Assembly (NCBI GenBank): GCA_036897485.1
Contig: JAYMTF010001011.1
Location: forward strand, 1-27,285
DNA: 27,285 nucleotides
Direction: 5' to 3'
From: Pelargonium nanum
Lineage: Eukaryota > Streptophyta > Magnoliopsida > Geraniales > Geraniaceae
The translations under genes and the position numbers were made by a program. Positions within the stretch are counted from its first letter, which is position 1. Every line of letters begins with the position of its first letter. The notes under the pieces are model-generated. The model worked only from the letters and a program-made list of their open reading frames with translations, made no database searches and was not told the DNA's origin. This document shows positions 12,501 through 24,500 of the stretch, in pieces.

Positions 12501-15500
12501 AGAGGGGTTACTGAACGGGAGTGTGGTGCCCTTTGTTAAGTCCATTTAAGAAAGCGAGAAATGTTTATTTAAGGCAATTCACAAATGTAAAGATTTAACT
12601 CAGAAAGAGCTGAAAGAAATACTAAAGTACTGCTAATTATTCATCGACAGAAAGTGCTAATAAAAACAACGTTCTAAATACATGATAATAACCAGTGGTA
12701 CCTCATCTAAGCTAAACTTTTAACCAGTGAAAGGATGAAGTACAAAGCAAGAAAGTCCAAAATAATATAATGGTCCTAAAAATTTTTTCTGGATAAAGTG
12801 CACGAATTAAAGAACTCAAGTAATGAAGTTGTATAGTATTTCTAGTACTAGCTGTGCACAGCTAAACAAAGAAAATTTAGGTAACAAATATAATGACAGT
12901 AAAGAGGAATCATATTTAAGATCAAATTGATCTTACCAATCATCAACCGAAAGAAATCCTGTCAGCAGACCCAAAGTTTGATTATTTTCAAGCTCTGAGC
13001 AACGTTCAGCAACTGCTTCAGTTTCCATATCTAATGCAGCAAAAAGGTCTACTGTCACATCTCCTTGTTTCTCATCATCCATGAGATCCTTTCCGGTAGC
13101 AGCAAGATTTATTTTTCCAATCTTATTAGCCTAAAGAAATCAGTTACAAAACCATTAACAATCAAAAAATGATACCAGACAACTTATGCTGAAGATTTAA
13201 AATCCAAAGTCCAAACCCGCCAAAAAAATTGTGAACCCTTAGCTAAAAGAAAAGGCAAGGATGCTACGAACTGTCAACAAAGCATATTCATAATCACAAA
13301 GATGGGTAATTACCTACCAAAAAGTGCACCTGCAAGCACAAAGGAAGTAAAAGAACAATAAAGAAAGAAAAAACAACCAAACACATACAAAAATTAGAGA
13401 AAAATTACAAAAGGAATTAGGTCAAATCAAACAACGAACCAGGAAGAATTATTTTACTAGATTACATTTCTCTACAAAAAATAGAAGCTAGAGAGAAAAA
13501 AAAAACAATAATAATAAAAGAACTATCATGCTACTACAAAAGGTATTGTACCTCGTCAAGACGCTTGGTAGAGAAGGCATTATAATGCTCAAACGCTTCC
13601 TCATCCTTTGGCAGTAAATGTGCATATCTGCAACAGATGCATGACATCAAATCAGAAAGGCAAAACAAGACTTTAGATGACTAACAAAGATCAAAAATTT
13701 TATGTTGAAATGTGTACTCTTGAGGATAACACGTGCAAATTCTATAAAACCCGGCAGATAAAACACAAAAGCTGCATAGCTTTAACAGAAGAAAACCATT
13801 TTATATGAATTATTTCCTGTGAAAATCAATTGTATATCCCCAATACCACTAACAAGTTGCCTCCAGTGATTTGGCCAGCACTGTTCAATTGACCATACTG
13901 ATATTCTAAAAGGTTGACATAATTGGTATTATCTACACAAGTTCAACCAAGGATAGCTGTTAGACGTGAACTTCTTGAATGAAGGGCAACAGCAAGCAAG
14001 GGTAAGACCTCCAACTTCAAGGCAAACTGTGAAGTGTGAGCATACAAATCCAGAAAGAAAGGTCCATGAAATCTGTAGTAAACCATTTATTTTGTTTGTA
14101 ACATGATTCTGAAGGAAAGCAAGAAATCAATTATTTATTGGAGTTGAACCTGAGAACCAGTTTGATATAACCATGACCTACTACAGTTATTCTATTGTTG
14201 ATTTCAAAATGACCTAGCCTCCATTGACATGGATACTCCTTACATAATACTTAACATAAATGAATATTGCTTGTTCAAACCACACATATTTGGTCGTCAT
14301 CAAATCACCATTTACATAAAAGAATAAATTCTATGAAGCACATAGAGAGGAATATCATCACTAAATGCACAACATTCTTTTTCTCAATCTCCATTCTGAC
14401 AGACAACCCACTATCCGGATAAAAATCTTACAGATCATCCTTCTCATTTATTTATCACAACTCACGACAGCTAGCTCATAGTAGCTTCAAAATATACATA
14501 GCAATCCTCATCTAGAAATATCCAAAGCAGCATGGAGCACATCATTGATTAGTTTTCACTCCAAATATACCAGCAGTTCCCCATCTAAGGACCTGCAAAT
14601 TATACCCAACTCCTCCACTCACTTCACATAGAGAAGCAGCTACGAGTAGGTATGGGCCACCCTAGCTCCCAAAGAAACCATTAAAGACTATTAGCATTGA
14701 CACTAATCCACTGCTTAGCCTATGGTTCATTGATTAGTCTTGGGCCAACCTCTTTAATTCATTGTTTGAATCCCACTTGCCTAAATATTCTCTTTTTTTT
14801 TTTTTTTTTGCAGTTTTCTTTTCTTTTTTTAACTGTTTCATTTATATTTTTTACGTCTTTGTTTTTTCATAGTTTTTTTCGTTATGGTATGAAACTTAAG
14901 AATTGAAAATATTTCGTTTCTTTTCATTTTTTAAAGACCAATCTAATTCAAATCATAAATGTTTCAATAGTGAACGTTCTGTTTAATAAGAAAACAAAAA
15001 AAAAATAATAATAATAATAAGGCAATATAAATTAAAATATAGAAGAAATAGTGGTAATTAAAATATAGAAGAAATAGTGGTATTATCTAGCTATGTTAAG
15101 TGTTTATATTTATAAACTCTGAATGAGCCACTATATAAAATAAAATAAAAAATTCAACCCAGAGTTAAGCCAGTCATAAAGAAAAACAAAATCAAACTAA
15201 CTCAATAGTCAGAGGCTTAAGTTGTTTATTTATTACTAAATTGTTGTGTACTCCTAATCATTATGAAATATGTTTTGTCACTTTTTGTTGCCTAAATTTA
15301 GCACACGTATCTCATGAATCAAACCTTGAACTTAAGTTTTAGAATCTCTAAAGATATATAATGTATATACTTTAATTTGTAAGGAAAATGATTTGTTAAT
15401 CGCATATAAATTGAGTTTTAGTCAATTCAATTAAAGATGGTTGAATGACTATTACGTCACTAAGTGTATTTTTAAGATTAATTGAGTAATATCTTAGACT

Positions 15501-18500
15501 TGAAGTTCAATAATCACTTAAAAAGTTTTTTTAACTTTTTGTGTGTGTGTTTAGGAGTCTTGTCATTTTTTTTTCTTTTCCTTTTTATGACATTCAAACA
15601 TGTAATCCAATGTTGTGTTTTTTACTTGACTTCATCACCAATGTCTTTTACATCTATACATGATATGAACAACATCATTATAGAAAATTTTAGATTATTC
15701 ACAACGTTGTTTATTAGAAACAAGCACTTCTGAACTCGGGAAAAATACTATAGTTTAACTAAAAAAATCATTCATTCAGTTAACTCGGATGACGTCCAAC
15801 GTTTAACAGTCTATCAAAAAAGTTGTGTTTATCTTTCATTCAATGTTTGGCTCTGCCATATTCACAAAAGTCCCATTTGAATAAGATATGAAGGATAGAA
15901 ATATTTGGCGAGCATCTTAACTTCCTCTGATCACAACCAACAAAAAAATGACATTTTGAAACAACACAAGATACCAAATATGATCAAATAGGGAGAGTAG
16001 AATCCTTCATATAGACAGAAAAACACCAGTCTAATACCCATTTGCAGCAATATATTATAATTCTGAAGTGTGCTAGCTATGCATTCATGCTTTTTGTTTT
16101 AATACTCAAGACATTCCACAATTCACACATCAGATGCAGACATTTAGCTTATTGGAATTGGACAACCAGACCACTAGGGCAACTACCAAAACGATGTGCC
16201 AGGGAAGTCTCATAACAAATGGTTATTAACAACTACCACCAGCACAGTGAATGAAGAATAAGATCCAAAAAGAAGTGTCAACATGGGCTATCTTACTTTG
16301 TCTAGAGATATCAGAAAAAGAGGGGAAATGGCTCACATGCTATCAAGATCAATGAAGTCCTCCTTCACCAGCAAAGCTGTAAGCTTATATAGCCCAAACG
16401 GCACAGGACTATTTACTTCCAAGCGTTGATAATATTGGAATTTAAACCCAAGAATTTGTGCAGCATGAGACTGCAAAATATGAAAAATAATTAAAAAGAA
16501 CAAATTCAGAATCTCTTACTATGAACAAGGACAGCACAGACAATATATATATATAGGGATGAATAGTTGTACCTTGGGGAAAATAGGTATCAGTTCCAAG
16601 AAGACATTGTTATCAGGCTGAAGTTCAAAACACTCCAAAATCTGAAACGTCAAACGATGATCCATACAACACAAGTGAATCTCAAAGAAATTAGTACATA
16701 TATAACCAATACATGAAAGAATGGTACAAACACAGGTGCTGATACAGTGATACTCACATGCAAAAGTTATAATAATAACATTAAACAACTTACAATGTCA
16801 AAAACACGGTTTGGGTCCAGATCAAAGTGTCCGATCAATGACTGCAAAAATGAACCAGTCAAAAATAAATATAACCATGAGAAACAATAAAATTTCATTC
16901 CATGAAGGAAGAATAATGCCAAAACCTTAATAATTCCAATTGTTGCTGATGATGCATTCTCAGTCGAAGCTTCGCAATCTCGACAAAGAAGGGTCACCTA
17001 TAGATCCACAAATAGTGCTCATCAGAAAGAGATGCATATATTAAAGATAGAAGAGGGCATCTACAGAAACATGATACACCCACTCTACTATTTTCCAAAG
17101 CATACAAAAGGTCAAAGAAGATGGGGGAGTACAAATGGTTAAGGAATTTCTGCCTAATTACCATTAGCATAACTAATATCTGAATTCTCAATAAGCAAAC
17201 TGCAATTAAATTCCTATTATTTTGCAGATGAAACCTTAATCATAAACATAACAAATGTTACCCAAAAAACTCATAAGTCAAGCACATGGAAAAAACCCAG
17301 GAAGAAATCATGTCTCCGAACAACCCGAGCACCCGACACTTACTCTCCCGAAACTAATTACCGAGGATCTCATGCTAAAGATCTCCCCTCGCCGATAGTT
17401 TGAGCTACCATTCAAAAGACGCCACGGAGAACACGAAGTTCAATGAGAGCTAGCGGAACGCTTGCAGATGCTTGCAAATGGTGATTGCGTGTCCCGCAAG
17501 CTCTTTTGTGTCCAACCCACACTCCCGCAAATACTTCCAAGCGGACTCCTGAGAGTACTCCCAAACAACCTACCAAGAGCACCATCAGGCGCTCGCTCGC
17601 CTTTCCCGGCAGTACTCATATTGAGTTTGCTCTTGAGAGTACCCTCGCACGGCCAATTGAACACACTCCAATACACCTCCCCAACACATAGTCCTACGAG
17701 ATTCTTAGAGATGACGATGCCATGCAGTCTATTCCTCCAGGGATTCCGAACACAATACTTCGTTCTCAAACAACTTTAAGGTTACAAAAGAACGCTAGGA
17801 CGCTACCCATAGCAGTAGGCGCTCCTAGAGGCTCCACTCCAATCCCGCAAGCATGAAGGGCAAGCGGAGGTTCCGAAGCTCACCCAATGTTTGTGGAGGG
17901 CACGTCCGTGAAGCCGAAACTTAGATTCACAATGGCACTCGCAATAGGCCCCATTGCACCAACCAACCACGGCCACCACGGCCACCACGTCATTGGCCAA
18001 TGGTGCAAATATAAATACTCCCTACTTAGTATGAGGATGGAATCTCATTCCTTACATTGAGACTATCTCTCTCTAGAATTCTCTACGGAGGTGTGGTTCA
18101 AATTTTCCGAAGTAAATGTTTACTCTCACGCCCAAGGCAGATTCCCAAGCTCAAGCTCAGGTATCCCGCTATCGATGTTCTACTTGTGTAGTATCCAAGA
18201 ACCCAAGAGGAAGGACTCAAGCCTCCCCCTTTGTTCCCCAAACTCTAGAGTTGGACCATTTTCAAAACAACAAACCCAACATGTGGACAAGAAGACGACA
18301 GATTCTAGTACGCTAATTTAATTTGAGTCAAAGAGGCGCATTAAAAACAATTTCAGCAAACAATATATGTAAATTAGACCAACTCAAAAGCTACAAATTG
18401 TTAACTTATCTCAAACGTTCAAAACAAAATATGCTTCACTTTTACTGAAGTAATAGATATCCACTACAGAGCTCAAATGAAAGGTAGAGATGATATCATA

Positions 18501-21500
18501 TAGCAAATCCAACCAAAAGAATAGAGTGATATGAGAAAGGCAGAGGCATCGTCTACACTAAAGACAAGGCTAGTTAGGCACGCCGTGACATGATTAGATA
18601 CAACTTCTAAGAAAATTTGGAAGAAAGCTATTAGATCTTTCTATGTTTCAGTTTATTAAGACCCATAAGCTTGGTCCATACATCTATATAAGTAGGTAAA
18701 TATTCTTGAATTATAGGAGCTTCAAAGTGACCATTAGTACAATATTGGCATTACAATCCCTTTGAGTATCCGAGTAAGTTTTATTAAAGGACTGGTGTGG
18801 GGTTTAGCTTATAAAGTTGAACAACAATCTTCTTATTCTTTGATGTCAATGAAGAATTTTGCCCCAAGTTCCTCAACTTTGGAGCTTTAATAACCATTAA
18901 TAATAATTTCCACAGCTCTTGAACCCCATATTTACTTTTACTATTTCCTTTCGTTCCTCAACAACAATCTTTTGATTTATTTGATGTAGGAAGAATTTTG
19001 CTAAGTTCTTGAACTTTGGAGCTTTTTGAATAACACTGATAAAATATGTCCAAGTATTATTAACAACGATTCTCACAACTCTTAAACACCAATTTACTTT
19101 TTCTTTCTTCCTCTAGAACCTCAACAAAATCCCTTTTCCACAATTTTTAATTTAACCCTGTCACATAATACGAAAATATGTAAGGCAGTAACTTAAGGAA
19201 TTGCTTATGATTCTCTACTTAGTTTCAATCCTCCATTATGCATATATATGTGTATATTTCATTGAATACACAATGTACAATACATGAATTATTCCTCTTT
19301 GGTTATTACATGGTATCATATCATCTATGATTTTTAATTGCCCAATGAGCCATTACGTTTTGTTCTGCTCGAGAGAGCAGCACAATGTTTGCACAAGAGA
19401 CAAAGCCCTGAGTCGCCCCTTTAAAGTGACATCATCTCACAGCCAGCAAGGAAAGGACCACAACCTGGAGACCCCCAAAATCTAGTCGTTATTGGAGCCA
19501 TGTGTTAGCTTCACATGAAATTTTGTGCCTTATTGTTACCGAATTATTGTCTCTTTCAAATCTTATGACGAGGCAAATTATAGGTGAAGGACATGTATCA
19601 GGAAATTTCTGAGCAAGTGATCCATTGCATTGTCTTGTGTTAAAGAGACTCTAACCCCAGTTTTATTGGGATCATCATTAGATTGTGATGTATGTCAGTA
19701 AGCAAAAGCATTATCATCAATCGTTTGTACCTCGAATCAATAAAAGAGTTAAATGTCCTTTTGAGTTAGTTCATTATAATGTTTTGGGTCTACATCCCAT
19801 TGAATCCAAAACTAGATTTCAATATTTTGTTTCTTCCATTAATTATTTTTCTCGAATGATTGTTTTATGAAGAATTGTTTGAACTGTTTTCCTATTTTGA
19901 TGGTTTTTGTGCTGAAATAAAAACACAATCTAATACTTCATTGCGTATTTTGAGAAGGGAATAATGCCTAAGATTTTTTTTTATCCATATCGAACTTACA
20001 TGACCCAAAATGACATTATCTATCAATCTTCTTGTGTTGGCCCACCATCCCAAAATGGTGTTTCTAAAAGAAAAAAACATACACCTTGGGACAACCAAAG
20101 CTCTTTTATTCCAAACACATCTTCAAATGTTTTTGGGCTTGTTTTCTCATAACATGTTTGCCATCATCAATGTTGCAAGGGGAGATTCCCTATAGCATCT
20201 TATTTGTCTACCAAGTCTTTGTTTCTTATTGAATCTCACATTTTTTGTTACACTTGTTTTGTTTAGGATATACTTTTATCAATTCCTAAGTAATCATTGT
20301 AGAGTTGGTGTGAAAGTACCTCTCCGCACAAAGGAAATTATCATCCTCAAGATCATTAAAAATAGTACTTTAGAAGCATATTTGACACGAACAGAAATTA
20401 GCAAATCCTTACATATAAAGAAAAAACATCAAAAAGCCCTATACGTTTAGATGACGTCTAAGGAGCAAAAGATGACAAAGAATCAATCGCATAGAAATGA
20501 ACAAAATTAGGAGTAGGCTATTTAATACCCTCTCGGCAATGTTCTTTGTCATTGTGAAAAGAGAACCAAATAAGAAACATGACATAAAAGTTTAACCATT
20601 TTAAGTAAACATACCAGTTTGGCATAGCCCTCACTCTCTTCCCGAAGAAGGTTAAATTTTGACTGTTGGTAGAGAAGACGAGTGTTTACTCTAACCTGGA
20701 TATATTACCACAGACATCAAATGGAAGTGACTAAGAGATTAGCACATGATTTTAAGAAAAAATTATCACCAAATCAATTTTACTGAATAAGGATGCCAAA
20801 ATAATCAAGTTCTCTTGCTGGTCAGAATAAACAAAAACAACAATCGAATCAAACCAGAGCATGTAGAAAATTATTGTGTTCATACCTCCTTATTCTTCAA
20901 TTCTTGAGCCTTTATCTTGATCATATCAGCCTCCCATAGAAATTCTTCCTATATAGTATGAAAATTTGTCAAAAGAAATTCTCCAATTTTCAAAAAGGTA
21001 AAGCAAGATACAATAGATGCTATGCAAAGATAACCAAATAACAAGATTCACCTCACACCGCTCTTGGAAAAACCTCAATGGAACCAAAGCAGAATCCACC
21101 AATGATTTTGCCTACAAAAAAGTATACATCAAGCTTTTTTACATGAATGAAGCAACTATGAAAAATAAGTAGAAAGAACCCGGCCTTTTAACCTTAAGAA
21201 CATTGCGAATCAATCACTTAACTCTAGAAGATAGTCAAAGGAATACGAATGAAGCAACTATGAAAAATAAGCAGAAAGAACCCGGCCTTTTAACCTTGAG
21301 AACATTGTTAATCAATCACTCAACTTTAGAAGATAGTTAAAGGAATAAGTCATCTTTACCACAAAAGTATTTTCCATTCCTGGAAACCAAAACAAATAAA
21401 GAATCCTCTATTTGTCAATTTTGTGAAGGCACAAGATTCCAAACCTAGCACTAAACTGAATAGACATTTGCATAAGTATCAACCACATATATCTTTCATG

Positions 21501-24500
21501 TCATCTTACCAAATAAGTGGACAAACAATACATGAGATGTGACAAGTATAGGAGAGGGTCTACAACTCTACATCAAGGGTCAGCATTAAGCCCTTGTCTT
21601 TTCACAAGGGTAGTGGTTGTAATTGTTGGAAACTATTTGGAGAAGGTTCAATCTGGAATGGAATATACGCTTTAAAACCTAGAACTGCAATATGAAGCTA
21701 GTTCTCAAGTGATGGACATTTGAAATACATTTTGAGACAATAACAGTAGCCCTTAATTTCACAAAAATTAACCATTGCAATATCTCATACAGTCATACAG
21801 ATAATAAATAAGGGAGTATAAGTCACTGAAAGCATTGGAAATAGAACTTGCATTTTTTATAAAAAGGGATAAATGCTTGAAAAAGATATTTGTTCAAATC
21901 ACATACTAACCAATTTAATAAGACGAGCACGATAATCTCCGGGCATCGTGAGCTGCAAAATAGGAAATGTCAATCAAAACCAAACATCAATCAGTTTGTT
22001 ACAAAATAATTTATTTTAGTGGAAAATGAACATATTTTGTATAAAACTACAGTTCTTCAAATGTTAAAAGGACGCTATTAACTCTAATATTAGCACCTGA
22101 ATTAAAGCAAATTTGAATTTGAGCAATAAACTTTACCAATTAGCTTCAATCTACATTCACATGCAGGCTTTCCATAAAGCATCAAATTTCAAGAATTTCA
22201 CATACCCAAAAGAGTATAGATCACTTTTCCACAACAACATCACAAATAAAGACCTACTGCTCTCAAGAAATTACATAATGGAAAGCATTTACACACTAAA
22301 TGGTTAAATATCAGCATCCCATTTTATTCAATCATTTTTAAACTTTACTCAAACCAAACTTAAACTCCTAAGTTGATGGCTATACATATATGTCAAGTGA
22401 TCATTAACTCTATACCTTTTCAATGTTGGTTACGTTAACTCTGTCCAACATACAAGTCGGACAACAAAAGAGGTCATGCACGAGGACCAAGAATTTACGA
22501 GAAGGCAACACAAACATATCAAACCATCTTTGGTACCATATTAAATTTTACACCAACATAAAAGCCTAAACTATTAAGAGAATGCCTCAATAGAATAACA
22601 AAGTGATCATTAACTTCACATTTGTTTTCAATGTGGGATACTTCAATGTCAAACTTTACTCCAACCAAAAATATAAGCTATTAAGTGGGGTACCAAATTT
22701 GTATATAATGTGGTCAGTAACTTTACATTCTTTCATTGCGGAATACTTCAACGCTCACTCGCATGTAGGTCGGACAACACAACAAGCCCAGCTCGTGTAC
22801 AAAAAAGAAATAGAGGGACGACACAAACGGGCCACATAAGCAAAAGCAAACGAGCTCCAATAACATGTTAAACTTCACTTCAACCCAAAAGTTTAAGATT
22901 TTAAGTGAACAATCCAACTAGTATATCAAGTGATCATTAACTTTACATATTTCAATCCAATGCATTTTGAACTGTTGATTTATGCGATTGGAAGCAACCA
23001 TTAGGTTTGTGACGAAACCTAGAAATTGATCATTGATCCAACTAGAATCCCTTCAAGGATAGTCCAGGACAAAAAATTGAAGAATAGCAGCTAAAGCGAT
23101 TGAGTTCAATAGCTCAATATAGAAAAATAGACTTGAGAGATATAGAAATAGGGAAAAGACAAAAATTGTTTCAAGAATCAACAAAAGCGGAAGCATCCAC
23201 TCTTCGGTAAGGTCTGGAGGGGAACTCTTACATAGGTCCATCAGTGACTTGGATTATAGCTATTGGTGACATTAAGCTCGGGATTCACATCATCTATGTG
23301 GCACACAACTTGTTATATCAATGCGAATCATCAATCACATGGAACTTTTGTCTTTGAAATGAAGTGGCAAATCATGAAGAGCGGGGAGCACTAACGTGTT
23401 TTCACAAAATCTTACAATTAAAAAGTTAAAAACTATGTGTCAAGATTTGTTTTGTATACTAATTGTCAAACATTCTCCATCTGCTATAGATGTAATATTT
23501 TGCACGATTTGAATTCTATGTAATTAACGTCGCATGGCGCACAATGCGCAAACCTCTTTCTGAGCATTGGCACGCATCTATTGAAAATATGGCTTAGAGA
23601 TGTATTAAAATTTAAAATATATATTCTAGGCATATTTAATACCATTGTTATGGTAAAAGTATTTTAGTATCAATACTCTACATAATAATCAAAGGTTATG
23701 TAACCAGCAAGTAAAATTGTGTTCACAAGGTACTAAGTGGTATACTAGTAATCAAATAACAAAATCATTACCTTTTCCATATGATTAGGAATTATAATAA
23801 ACCATTTAAAATGCTTGTGATAGCGTTCAAGGGGCATATTGTTATATCATATAGATTAATGAAATTTTGACATCATAACACCTAGAAATATCATGAGAAG
23901 AAACCAAATATTACCCTCAAGAACTCGATCAAATACTCTTTTTTTTATAGAAGTAAATGATTATTATATGAGGCAAAGTTGAATTTTGATTTATTTTATG
24001 CATTCATATAGCAACCTGTGTCTAGGTGCATAATACCTCTTTTGAGGTAAGGTTCATTATACCCCCACCATACCAGGTGGCTTGCCAATATATAAATATA
24101 TATATATATATATTAGTAGTGCATCTAAAAATTTTTTTTTAGAAGAAAAAAATATTCATAACATTCCCTTGCATATTAATAATCTTCACAACCTCCCCTG
24201 TTCTGGTCACATCATTGCACTTCTCAATGAGTAAAATGCAACTATTATCAAAGAAAAGGTCGACCAAGTACCCATTATCATCTTCAATCATTAATTTTTG
24301 AATTTCTTGATATTGGAAATTAATGAAATAATATATAAATATATGAACACGGTAAGATCACCATTCAGGTTTGAAAGTAAAATTAAAAGAGTTGAAGTAT
24401 TCAAACAAAGGTCCTTGCATAGTTGCATTTCGGAATGTAGCAAGAAAGAAGAGAAATGCCAGAAAAATCACACTCTAAAAGCATTTCCAATAAAGAGTTA

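Larger units (their letters stand above)
13628..16336 (-). other. THO2 intron 10 (2,709 bp)
   Basis: One of the large introns. It holds a SINE-like relic with a T-rich tail (14690-14815), an AT-rich tract with a 26-bp perfect tandem repeat (15031-15082) and a (TAA)n run near 15003-15020. Base composition changes sharply after 14780. No coding frame resembles a known family. Confidence 0.75.
16998..20614 (-). other. THO2 intron 6 (3,617 bp), insertion-rich
   Basis: Largest intron of the gene, between residues AKL and VTLLC. It holds a GC-rich LTR-like block, a diverged tandem repeat and a Copia relic, described separately. Both splice sites are conventional (CTG|GTATGT donor, CTATAG acceptor). 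The reading frame is phase 0 on both sides. Confidence 0.85.

Noticed and set aside
9092-12540. Possible shared fragment between introns 19 and 12 in opposite orientation (AACAAAGGGCAC block)
   Set aside because: Only about 14 bp match; not enough to separate from chance.
17440-17779. Open frames of 105-109 codons on both strands in the GC-rich block
   Set aside because: High GC lowers stop frequency, the frames overlap on both strands and none shows a domain.
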